A stretch of 64,000 nt of DNA from contig NZ_CP019511.1 in the NCBI RefSeq assembly GCF_002002925.1, forward strand, positions 806,001 to 870,000. Direction: 5' to 3'. Position 1 is the first letter of the stretch, and every line of letters begins with the position of its first letter. The notes beneath the pieces are model-generated. The model had not been told where the DNA came from, made no database searches, and worked only from the letters and a program-made list of their open reading frames with translations. Origin of the DNA: Sphingomonas sp. LM7. GTDB lineage: Bacteria > Pseudomonadota > Alphaproteobacteria > Sphingomonadales > Sphingomonadaceae. Both the position numbers and the translations under genes were made by a program. This document shows, one piece after another, positions 20,811 to 31,187 of this stretch.

Positions 20811-22783
20811 CAGAAGCTCGCCCGTACGCCGGCGAACACGCTGCGCCGCTCGACCGGGTAGAAGATCGCACTCGCCGAGGTGTAGGCGATCACCGCGGAG
20901 ATATCCCCTGCCGCCTTGCGACCGCCGAGATTGCGCGCGTCGGCGAACAGCGTGAAGCGATCGTCGATCTGGGCCTCGGCGCTCAGTCCGACCAGCACAT
21001 AGCCGTCGGTCCGGAAGCTGTTGGCATAGTCGGTCCAGGCGCCTCGTGGCGTCCATTCGAGATTCGGCGAGACATGCAGTGTCTCGCCGCCCAGCCGCAG
21101 TTCGGCACGGTAGAAATGCTCTGGGACCACAGGCAGGCGATTGTTGCCGAACTGGGTGTCATCGACGAAGCGGAAGTTGTTCCACATATAGACCTGCCGC
21201 AACCGCGCCCATGCGGTAAGATCGAGGTCGAGCCCGAGCTCCACACCCTGATGCCGGGTGCGTCCGGCGTTGAAGGTAGATGCGGGGATCGTCGGCGGCG
21301 CGATATTATATTGGAGCAGTTCGCCGTCCAGATCAGCGCGGTAGACGCTGAGGTCGAAGCGCAGCGGGCCGATCCGGCCGCGTCCGCCGATCTCCGCGGT
21401 CCAGCCACGCTGGGCGTCGAGCGGCACGAAGCTGGAGATCTGGGCGAGCTCGATGAAGCCGGGCAGTTCGTGGCTGCGGCTGAGATTGGCGTATAGCTGT
21501 ACGGTGTATCCCGGCTCGAACAACAGCCCCAGCTTGGGCGAAAGCTGATCGAAGGTTGCGCGGCCGCTGGAGACGATCGGGAAGATTTGGTCCTGGCGGC
21601 GGAGGCCAGAGGTGTAGACTGCGCCGGCGATAAGCGTCAGCCGATCGAGCGGACGCACCCGCGCTTCGGCATAGGCGTCGATAGTTCGCGCCTGCTGGTC
21701 TGCCGCAAACGTCTTCGCGCCCTGCTCGCCATTGAGGTTGACGAAGCGGCGCGAGGCGACGTCGCCGAAACGCGCGGTTACACCCGCGGTTAAGCTGAAT
21801 GCGCCGAAATCCTGGTCGAGCCGCGCATAACTGCCCCAGTCGAACGATTTCTGGTCGACGAGCTGGTAGATAGGGTGATGGAGCTGCTTGGCGTTGAGGA
21901 ACAGGCCGACATCGAGCTTGCCGTCGCCGATCACGAAGCTGGTGCGGTTCTGGAGCCGCAGCGAGTCGATGTCGCGCGCCTGGTCGCCGGCGAAATTGCC
22001 GGTCTGTGGTGCCGATCGTACCACGGCGTAGGTAAGCGCGCCGGGCAGTTCTTGCCGGATAGACTGTGCGCTGGCGTAGAAACGCGTCTCGATGCCTTCG
22101 CCGAGCCGCAAGCCGACATTGCCGTTCACGCGCAGCGCCTTGCGGCGGGCATGGTCGCGGTCGCCGTCGGAACGGTCGCCGGCGATCGCCAGCCAGGCGT
22201 CGCCGCGTTCGTCGGCATAGCCCAAGCTGGCTAGGCCACGGATCGTGTTGAAGCTGCCGCCGTCGAGGCGCAGTTGCGCCCCGTTCGATGAGCGGCCGGT
22301 GGGCGTGACTCCGTTGATCGCGCCGCCCAGCGTCGAGGCGCCGAAGCGCAGCGCGTTGGCGCCACGGAACACTTCGATATGCTGGAGCAAGGCAGGGTCG
22401 AGCTCCTGGAAATCGCCGTTGTCGTCGGCGAGGTTGATGGGAATGCCGTCCTGGAGCAGCGTCAGGCCGCGCATGTGATAGCCACGGCTGATTCCCGATC
22501 CGCGGATCGACAGGCGCACTTCCTGCCCGAAGCGCGGCTGGGCGTAGACGCCGGGGGAAAAGGCGAGCGCGTCGCGCAGCGAGACCGCGAGCTTCGCGTC
22601 ATAGTCGCTGGCGGGGACGACATTGGCGCCGCCAGGCGTCTCGCCGACGCGCTGGATGGCTTCCTTGACCAGCCGCTCGGCAGTGACGACGATTTCGGTG
22701 TTGGCGGACGGGGTTTCCTGCGCGAGCGCGGGCACGGCGACGAGCAACGGTGCGCCGAACACGGCGCGAAGAACAAACGACAT
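20810..22783 (-). CDS. TonB-dependent receptor (FecA/siderophore type)
   Basis: The 657-residue outer-membrane receptor has a signal peptide ending in PALAQ, a TonB-box-like 'TEIVVTAERL' and a plug domain with 'LSIRGSG', 'MRGLTLLQDGIPI' and 'IEVFRGANALRFGASTLGGAIN'. It then forms a 22-strand barrel ending in an aromatic residue (GVRASF). The plug motif resembles FecA-type receptors for iron chelates. It is the middle gene of a three-gene unit with a DUF2946 protein (upstream, 51 bp gap) and the PepSY protein (downstream, overlapping), which points to uptake of a metal chelate. Iron regulation is likely but no Fur box was verified. Confidence 0.9.
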   Translation of the reverse strand: MSFVLRAVFGAPLLVAVPALAQETPSANTEIVVTAERLVKEAIQRVGETPGGANVVPASDYDAKLAVSLRDALAFSPGVYAQPRFGQEVRLSIRGSGISRGYHMRGLTLLQDGIPINLADDNGDFQELDPALLQHIEVFRGANALRFGASTLGGAINGVTPTGRSSNGAQLRLDGGSFNTIRGLASLGYADERGDAWLAIAGDRSDGDRDHARRKALRVNGNVGLRLGEGIETRFYASAQSIRQELPGALTYAVVRSAPQTGNFAGDQARDIDSLRLQNRTSFVIGDGKLDVGLFLNAKQLHHPIYQLVDQKSFDWGSYARLDQDFGAFSLTAGVTARFGDVASRRFVNLNGEQGAKTFAADQQARTIDAYAEARVRPLDRLTLIAGAVYTSGLRRQDQIFPIVSSGRATFDQLSPKLGLLFEPGYTVQLYANLSRSHELPGFIELAQISSFVPLDAQRGWTAEIGGRGRIGPLRFDLSVYRADLDGELLQYNIAPPTIPASTFNAGRTRHQGVELGLDLDLTAWARLRQVYMWNNFRFVDDTQFGNNRLPVVPEHFYRAELRLGGETLHVSPNLEWTPRGAWTDYANSFRTDGYVLVGLSAEAQIDDRFTLFADARNLGGRKAAGDISAVIAYTSASAIFYPVERRSVFAGVRASF

Positions 22784-22834
22784 TATAGGGATTCCTCGAC
22801 TGAACGAACAGCGCGCGCGAAGGCGCGGACGGCG

Positions 22835-23254
22835 TCAGGCGAGGCGGGGTGGGCCGGTCGAGAGCGGCGGCGGCGCAGCGAGCCCGCGGCCGGGAGCGGC
22901 TTCGAAGCGGACGTGGCGCACCGGTTCGGCGGCGGGCAGGAGCTGCGGGAGTATGACCGGCGCCGGAGGGGCGATAGGCTGCGCGGCCATCGCGAATGCG
23001 CAGGGCTGGTCGGAAGCCTTGTGCTCGGCGGGGGCGGGCTTGCCGACGGCGTCGGCGAGCAGTGCCTTGGCCTCGGCGAGCGCGCCGCCGCCGCTGAAGC
23101 CGCTATCGGCGCACCAGGACAGCGTGACATGCCCGGCGGAAACCTGCGGCATCCACCCGGCCGGAACCGCGATGCGCAGGAGCAGCGCGCAGCCGACCAG
23201 CAGCAGCGCGAGACGCTGCCAGCTGTTTCGCCCGAGATCCGTCCTTTCGGTCAC
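22835..23254 (-). CDS. DUF2946-like small exported protein
   Basis: The 139-residue protein has an N-terminal hydrophobic helix (LALLLVGCALLLRIAVPAGW), then 'LSWCADSGFSGGG' and a second Cys in 'DQPCAFAMAA', followed by a Pro/Ala-rich end. This spaced pair of Cys after a single helix is typical of DUF2946 proteins, which are commonly found upstream of TonB receptors and copper or iron genes. Function unknown, possibly periplasmic metal handling. A GTG at 23254 is used as start; the frame upstream is not protein-like. First gene of the receptor/PepSY unit. Confidence 0.65.
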   Translation of the reverse strand: MTERTDLGRNSWQRLALLLVGCALLLRIAVPAGWMPQVSAGHVTLSWCADSGFSGGGALAEAKALLADAVGKPAPAEHKASDQPCAFAMAAQPIAPPAPVILPQLLPAAEPVRHVRFEAAPGRGLAAPPPLSTGPPRLA

Positions 23255-23306
23255 GCGCCTTCGTCGCCCATGTAGCGGGCATCGGCAAGCGGACAATTTG
23301 TCCCAG

Positions 23307-23654
23307 TTAGCCGGCGATGGGCAGTCGCAGGCTGCCGTCAGGCTCGTAATGGACTTCGCTATAGGCGGTGACCACGTCCAGCGGCAGCGGCCCATAGATG
23401 TGCGGAAACAGCTGCCCGCCGCGCGAGGGCTCCCACTTGATCGCCTCCCCGAGCGCTTCGAGATCGACCGCGGCGAGCCACAGCCCGTCCTGGCCGGCGA
23501 AGTGCTTGTCGAGCGTTTCCTGCAGCTGCGCGGCGGTCGAGAGGTGGATGTACCCGTCGGCGAGGTCCACCGGCGCACCGACGAAGCTGCCGTCCTGCTC
23601 CAATGACTTCATCTGCTCGGCAGTGAGCACTTTATAGGCGATGGGATCGGGCAT
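23307..23654 (-). CDS. DUF952 family protein
   Basis: The 115-residue cytosolic protein shows the DUF952 pattern: 'AYKVLTAEQMKSLEQDGSFVGAPVDLADGYIHLS' early (catalytic-like His after GYI), then 'LWLAAVDLEAL' and 'LFPHIYGPLPLDVV'. The fold is related to ADP-ribosyltransferases, but the function of this short family is unknown. The ATG at 23654 has a strong GGAGG five bases upstream, which decides against the longer frame to 23681. It is transcribed in the same direction as gyrA but separated from it by palindromic repeats. Confidence 0.85.
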   Translation of the reverse strand: MPDPIAYKVLTAEQMKSLEQDGSFVGAPVDLADGYIHLSTAAQLQETLDKHFAGQDGLWLAAVDLEALGEAIKWEPSRGGQLFPHIYGPLPLDVVTAYSEVHYEPDGSLRLPIAG

Positions 23655-23700
23655 CCTGTCCTCCGTGAAACTGGGCTGCACTTGCCAAGCAATACCCCGT

Positions 23701-23798
23701 CACCCCGGACTTGTTCCGGGTGCCACCGTGCGGCAGCCGAGGCGTCCGCGATCAGCGCAAGCGCTTCCGACCGGTCGACCCCGGCACGAGGCCGGGGT
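23701..23798. repeat. Pair of GC-rich palindromes downstream of gyrA
   Basis: Two hairpins flank this gap: CACCCCGGA/TCCGGGTG (23701-23722) and ACCCCGGC/GCCGGGGT (23778-23798). Both are variants of the 'caccccggcctcgtgccggggtg' palindrome common between genes of alphaproteobacteria. They may also terminate gyrA transcription. Confidence 0.6.
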
Positions 23799-23809
23799 GA
23801 CGCGTGGTT

Positions 23810-26554
<2,745 letters not shown>

Positions 26555-26635
26555 AGGATGGTGCTTTCGGAGTTTGTTACGTTGCTATGGCTCTAGCGCG
26601 CCCGATACCACCTGCCAACCCCGCGCACCTGCGCC

Positions 26636-26653
26636 CGCGCGTACGTACGCGCG
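26636..26653. promoter_or_regulatory. 18-bp perfect palindrome of alternating pyrimidine-purine upstream of gyrA
   Basis: CGCGCGTACGTACGCGCG is self-complementary over 18 bp and strictly alternates pyrimidine and purine, so it can adopt Z-DNA or a cruciform under negative supercoiling. It sits 82 bp upstream of the gyrA start and 53 bp after the preceding gene. Confidence 0.5.
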
Positions 26654-26705
26654 AGGCCGGAGAGCTTTCGCGGCAGTATATCGATAGTTCGCCTGGGTGC
26701 TCGAC

Positions 26706-27311
26706 CTAGAGGCCGGTCACACCGCAGGCTGCCGCGACGGAAATCGGATTGCCGATGGAGACCGACGCGATCATTTCGTCGCTCAGCGCCTTCAGGAAGC
26801 TGGCATCGCTGCCCAGGTTGCGCTTCTTGAGCTCGTCGTCGGTGAGCTTGTCCGATAGCGGTGCCAGCCCTGCCTTGATCCTCGTGAGAACCGCGGTGTC
26901 GCCGCTTTCCTTGCTGATTTCCTCGGCTGCACCCTGCAGTACCGAAAGCGTGCCGAAGCACAGCATCGTCCGTTTGAACGGATCGGCGGGCAGACGCACC
27001 GGGCTGGTGCTGCGCGCGAGCGGGAAGCGCGCGTGGCAGAGGGGAGCGAGCTGCTTCGCGGCTTCGGGCGTGGGCACCGTGCCCTTGCTGGCTTCCTCGG
27101 AAAGCGCCTGCAGCCGGGCGAAGAAGGATTCGCTGGCGCCTTCGGCCTTCGCCGCCTGCATCGACAGATGGGTGAATTGCGAAGTCAGGCGCATCGGCGA
27201 ATCCACGTTCGCGCCTGCGATCGCGACGACCTGGGCGCACTTCATCGCGGCCTTGGCAGTGTCGGCTTCGAGCGTGGGCGTCTGAAGCATCAGCGCGAAC
27301 ATCGTCAACAT
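26706..27311 (-). CDS. Hypothetical exported or membrane-anchored protein
   Basis: I do not recognise this 201-residue protein. It begins with a short hydrophobic stretch (MLTMFALMLQTPTL), possibly a weak signal. The rest is mainly helical, with two Cys (MKCAQVV and LAPLCHARF) in the first half and a C-terminal 'AAACGVTGL'. Amphipathic helices with spaced Ala suggest a helical bundle. It lies upstream of gyrA in the same direction. The gap to the divergent TPR gene (27517) is about 200 bp and should contain both promoters. Confidence 0.6.
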   Translation of the reverse strand: MLTMFALMLQTPTLEADTAKAAMKCAQVVAIAGANVDSPMRLTSQFTHLSMQAAKAEGASESFFARLQALSEEASKGTVPTPEAAKQLAPLCHARFPLARSTSPVRLPADPFKRTMLCFGTLSVLQGAAEEISKESGDTAVLTRIKAGLAPLSDKLTDDELKKRNLGSDASFLKALSDEMIASVSIGNPISVAAACGVTGL

Positions 27312-27516
27312 GAAGAAAAATTCCCCCCGAATAATACCATCGACAGCTTAAGCGATTTTGCGCGACGAACGCCAGCGCTGGAACGATGAACCGCGTTCAA
27401 TCGTCGTTCAGGGCGCGCTTGGCATCCGGCTCATCGAACGCGTCCGCTTGAACGGCGCGCGGCGGGCATTTACAGGACCCCCAAATCGTCTGCCGTTCCC
27501 ACGAGGAGAGTAGTAA

Positions 27517-28776
27517 ATGACGTTCGTTTCGAAGCTCGCGATGGCCACTGTGCTGACGCTGGGCGCTTCCGCGCTGGGCAGCGCCCCCGCCTTCGCGCAG
27601 AAGGACAAGCAGGCCGCGGCGCCCGAGCTGAAGGTCAGCGAGGAGTTCCGCAAGCCGGCTGCCGCAGCCGATGTCGCGCTCAAGGCAAAGGACCTCGCGA
27701 CCGCCGACACCCAGATCAGCGCCGCCGAGGCCGTCGCCAAGAATGACGACGAGAAATATTACTCGGCCTATCTCCGCCTTCTGCTCGAGCTCGAGCGCAA
27801 GAACGAGACCGGCCAGATGAAGGCGCTCAGCATTCTCGCGAGCAGCCCCAAGACCCCGCCCGACCGCATCAAGGTCTATGGCGCGATCTACAATTACATG
27901 GTCGGCGCCGAGCTGATCAAGCAGCGCAAGGCCTCCGAGGCTATCGCGCCGCTGCTCAAGGCGCGCGAGCTCGGCTCGACCGAGAGCGACCTGCCCGTGC
28001 TGCTCGCCAATGCCTATTCGGCCACCGGCAAGCCGGCAGAGGCGATCGCCGAAGTGAGCCGCGCGATCGAAGCGACCAAGGCCGCCGGGCGCAAGCCGCC
28101 GGCCGACTGGTACAAGTTCGCGATCCCGAAGGTGAACGCCACCGGCGATCGTGTGGCGACGGCCGATTGGCTCAAGCGCTTCATCGCCGAATATCCCACC
28201 GCGCAGAACTGGCGCTGGGCGATCCAGATCACGCGCCTCGCCAGCCCGGCGGGCGCCGGCAAGACCGACAAGCTCAACCTGTACCGCCTGATGCGCGCCA
28301 CCAACGCGCTGGCAGATCGCGGCGACTATGCCGATTACGGCTTCGCCGCGCAGCAGGCCGGCCTGCCTTGGGAAGCCGTTTCGGTGATCGACGAAGGCCG
28401 CAAGTCGGGCAAGATCCCGGCGGGCGACGCCGATGTCGGACGGACCTACACCGCCTCGCAGGCGGCCGTTAAGTCGGAGGGCTCGCTGGAGACACTCGCC
28501 AAGCAGTCGGCTGCCGCCAAGGACGGCCGCACCGCGCAGCAGACCGGCGACGCGTTCCTCGCGTCGGGCAATTACGCCCGCGCCGTCGAGCTCTACGACG
28601 TGGCGCTCCAGAAGGGCAGCGTCGATGCCGATGAAGTGAACCTCAACCGCGGCGTCGCGCTGCGCGCGCTGGGCCGCAAGGATGAGGCGCGCACTGCGTT
28701 CCAGGCAGTCAAGGGCGCCTATGCCAACACGGCGCTGCTGTGGCAGGCGTCGGTGGATTTCCCGCCGCTCGCCTGA
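27517..28776 (+). CDS. Exported tetratricopeptide-repeat protein
   Basis: The 419-residue protein has a clear signal peptide (FVSKLAMATVLTLGASALGS, cleavage after APAFA). The mature part is helical repeats: 'AADVALKAKDLATADTQISAAEAVAK', 'LPVLLANAYSATGKPAEAIAEVSRAI', then a C-terminal TPR pair 'AGDAFLASGNYARAVELYDVAL' and 'VNLNRGVALRALGRKDEARTAFQ' (paraphrased from the sequence by segment). It probably acts as a periplasmic or envelope scaffold. A GAGGAGAG ribosome site precedes the ATG. A strong bidirectional terminator follows 23 bp after the stop. No specific partner is suggested by the neighbours. Confidence 0.8.
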   Translation: MTFVSKLAMATVLTLGASALGSAPAFAQKDKQAAAPELKVSEEFRKPAAAADVALKAKDLATADTQISAAEAVAKNDDEKYYSAYLRLLLELERKNETGQMKALSILASSPKTPPDRIKVYGAIYNYMVGAELIKQRKASEAIAPLLKARELGSTESDLPVLLANAYSATGKPAEAIAEVSRAIEATKAAGRKPPADWYKFAIPKVNATGDRVATADWLKRFIAEYPTAQNWRWAIQITRLASPAGAGKTDKLNLYRLMRATNALADRGDYADYGFAAQQAGLPWEAVSVIDEGRKSGKIPAGDADVGRTYTASQAAVKSEGSLETLAKQSAAAKDGRTAQQTGDAFLASGNYARAVELYDVALQKGSVDADEVNLNRGVALRALGRKDEARTAFQAVKGAYANTALLWQASVDFPPLA

Positions 28777-28798
28777 GCCGCGGGCGCAGAACGGAAAA

Positions 28799-28830
28799 AG
28801 AAAGGGGCGGCCGTCGTGCCGCCCCTTTTC
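28799..28830. terminator. Bidirectional Rho-independent terminator
   Basis: GGGGCGGC (28804-28811) pairs with GCCGCCCC (28818-28825), extended by AAA/TTT, with TTTT on the + side and a run of A/G (T/C on the minus strand) on the other. It ends both the TPR gene (+) and the Lrp-type gene (-), which converge here. Confidence 0.85.
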
Positions 28831-28842
28831 ATATTCCGGTTC

Positions 28843-29310
28843 TTACATTTCTGGGACGGGGACGCCCGGCAGTGCCTTCGAGGTGCGGATCGTCAGCGAC
28901 GTCTTCACATGCTCGACATTGGGCGCGGTGGTAAGCTGAGTCGTCAGGATCTGCTGGAAGCTCTGCAGGTCCGGGGCGACGATCTTTAGGATGAAGTCGA
29001 TCTCGCCATTGAGCATGTGGCATTCGCGGACTTCGGGAATGTCGGCCACCAGTTGCTCGAACGCGCGCAGGTCGCTCTCCGCCTGGCTCTTCAGGCTGAC
29101 CATCGCGAACACGGTAAGGTTATAGCCGAGCGCGGCGGGATCCAGCGCGGCATGATAGCCGCTGATCGCGCCTTGCTGCTCGAGCGCACGCACGCGGCGC
29201 AGGCAGGGCGGCGCAGTCAAGCCGACGCGCTCCGCCAGCTCGACATTGGTCATCCGGCCATTATCTTGGAGCAGCCCGAGGATCCGCACGTCGATTTCGT
29301 CGAATCGCAT
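28843..29310 (-). CDS. Lrp/AsnC family transcriptional regulator
   Basis: The 155-residue protein has an N-terminal winged HTH (IDVRILGLLQDNGRMTNVEL, recognition helix LTAPPCLRRVRALEQQG) and a C-terminal RAM/AsnC ligand-binding domain with 'FAMVSLKSQ' and 'VRECHMLNGEIDFILKIVAPD'. Such proteins form octamers that sense amino acids. The regulated genes are not evident; an exported TPR gene and a histidine kinase flank it. The ATG at 29310 gives the usual N-terminus 'MRFDEIDVRIL'; an in-frame ATG at 29343 would add 11 unlikely residues. Confidence 0.9.
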   Translation of the reverse strand: MRFDEIDVRILGLLQDNGRMTNVELAERVGLTAPPCLRRVRALEQQGAISGYHAALDPAALGYNLTVFAMVSLKSQAESDLRAFEQLVADIPEVRECHMLNGEIDFILKIVAPDLQSFQQILTTQLTTAPNVEHVKTSLTIRTSKALPGVPVPEM

Positions 29311-29491
29311 GAGGTCGTCACTTTCGTTGTGGATTCGTTGCATGATTGGGTTGCTAGACTATAAGATAATTTCAACGCAACGCAATTGTCCCACAATGCG
29401 ACGTGCCGAAATGGCATGTTTCGAGCGACGCCTTTGAACGTTAATAAATATTGAAGACGCGCTTCCGCGTCGTTGGGACAATGGCTGGCGC

Positions 29492-31180
29492 GTGCGCTTC
29501 GACGATACCCTGGAGACGGTTCTCGCCGCCGATCTGACCACGCCCTATGGCGTGCATTCGGCATGGCGGCAACTCGTCGACCTGATCGGCCGCCGCCGGG
29601 TTCCGCCTGCCACGCGCGCGATGGCGACGCTGCGTGCGATCCGGGGGGACGTGCCCCCGCCGGTCCGTGCCGCCAGCGCCCGCGCGCTCGAATTCGCCAA
29701 CCCGCCTGCGCCGCTGGTGCGGCTGTTTGCGCAGGACAACATCTCGATCGCGGTCCCGGTGCTGCGTAGCGCGCAGCTCACATCGTCGGAATGGATCCAG
29801 CTGCTTCCCGACCTTGCCCCCGCCGCGCGCAGCGTGCTGCGCAACCGCCGCGACCTAGGTCCGCCGGTGCAGCGTGCGCTCGAAAGCTTTGGCTCGGTCG
29901 ATTTCGTCCTGCCTGACGGCGTGGCCGAACGCGGCGAAGCGTTGACGGAAGTTGTGGATAGATCCGCCGGATCGATTGCGGAACCGTCCCCCGACGCGCA
30001 CAACCCCGACATGGACCATAGCGACAGGATCACTGCGGCGGCGCAGCCGGTCGCGCCGCCTGCCGAGGGCGATGGTCCGTTCGAGATCGCCGAAGTCGTC
30101 GCCCGGATCGATGCGTTCTGGCGACATCGCGAGGAGACCGGGCCAATCGTCCCGTCCGCGCCGCCGCCCGCGGAGGAATTCCGCTTCGAAACCGACGAGA
30201 AGGGCATGATCCGCTGGGTGGATGGCGTCAGCCGCGCGCCGGTGATCGGGCTTTCGCTGGACCTGAGCGGGGTGACCGACGGCTCGCAGGTCGATGGCGT
30301 CGCCGCCGGCGCGTTTCGCCGCCGCGCCGGCTTCTCGACTGCGCGGATGATGATAGAGGGCAATTCGGACGCCGCGGGCGACTGGCTGATCTCGGCGGTG
30401 CCGGTATTCGATCCGGCCAATGGCCGATTCACCGGCTATCGCGGCACGGCGCGGCGCCCACGCACCGACGAGCGCGCCGAGCCGATGCGTGCGCCGACCG
30501 GCTCGCCGGCCGAATCGCTGCGCCAGCTGGTCCACGAACTGCGCACGCCGACCAATGCGATCGCCGGTTTCGCCGAGATGATTGAGACGCAGATGCTCGG
30601 CCCGGTCTCCGACGTCTATCGCCAGCGCGCGAACGTAATCCGAAGCGAGGCGCGAGAATTGCTGGGCGCGATCGACGATCTCGACCTCGCCGCCCGGATC
30701 GAGAGCGACGCGCTCGCGCTGACGCCGGGGCAGGTGGCGCTGCGCCCGCTGCTCGTCACGATCAGCGACGATCTTGCGCAGTTGCTCGAGCTTCGCGGCT
30801 CGATGATCGCGCTGCCCGCCGAAGACATCACCGTCACCGGCGATCGCCGCGCAGTGGAACGGCTGCTTTCGCGGCTGATGGCGACTTTGGTCTCGGCCAG
30901 CGGCCTCGGCGAGCGGATCGGCGTCAACATGGTGACCGAGAGCGAGCGGCGCGTAGCCGTCTCGATCGACCGGCCCAAGGCGCTGGCGGACTATCCGGGC
31001 GATTCGGTGCTCGGCATCGATGATGAGCGTGAGGATTCTACGCTGCTCGGCACCGGCTTCGCGCTGCGGCTGTCGCGCAATCTCGCCCGCGAGCTGGGGG
31101 GCAGCCTGGTGATCGGGCCCGCGACCTTGACTTTGCGGCTTCCCGCCGCCGTAACCAGCCAGGTGGGACAGGCGATCTGA
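29492..31180 (+). CDS. Sensor histidine kinase-like protein with degenerate ATPase domain
   Basis: The 562-residue protein starts at GTG 29492. Residues 1-145 are helical repeats resembling the HEAT-like DUF2336 region. A PAS-like segment follows (about 230-320, ending 'GRFTGYRGTARRP'). The HisKA helix is canonical: LVHELRTPTNAIAGFAEM with phospho-acceptor H348. The ATPase part keeps a final 'LSRNLARELGGSL' (G2-like) but lacks a recognisable N-box and the DxGxG motif; the equivalent positions read 'RLLSRLMATL' and 'SIDRPKAL'. No transmembrane segment was seen, so it is cytosolic. It may serve as a phosphotransfer or scaffolding protein rather than an active kinase. The deacetylase gene follows 7 bp later. 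Confidence 0.75.
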   Translation: MRFDDTLETVLAADLTTPYGVHSAWRQLVDLIGRRRVPPATRAMATLRAIRGDVPPPVRAASARALEFANPPAPLVRLFAQDNISIAVPVLRSAQLTSSEWIQLLPDLAPAARSVLRNRRDLGPPVQRALESFGSVDFVLPDGVAERGEALTEVVDRSAGSIAEPSPDAHNPDMDHSDRITAAAQPVAPPAEGDGPFEIAEVVARIDAFWRHREETGPIVPSAPPPAEEFRFETDEKGMIRWVDGVSRAPVIGLSLDLSGVTDGSQVDGVAAGAFRRRAGFSTARMMIEGNSDAAGDWLISAVPVFDPANGRFTGYRGTARRPRTDERAEPMRAPTGSPAESLRQLVHELRTPTNAIAGFAEMIETQMLGPVSDVYRQRANVIRSEARELLGAIDDLDLAARIESDALALTPGQVALRPLLVTISDDLAQLLELRGSMIALPAEDITVTGDRRAVERLLSRLMATLVSASGLGERIGVNMVTESERRVAVSIDRPKALADYPGDSVLGIDDEREDSTLLGTGFALRLSRNLARELGGSLVIGPATLTLRLPAAVTSQVGQAI

Positions 31181-31187
31181 GCTGAGG

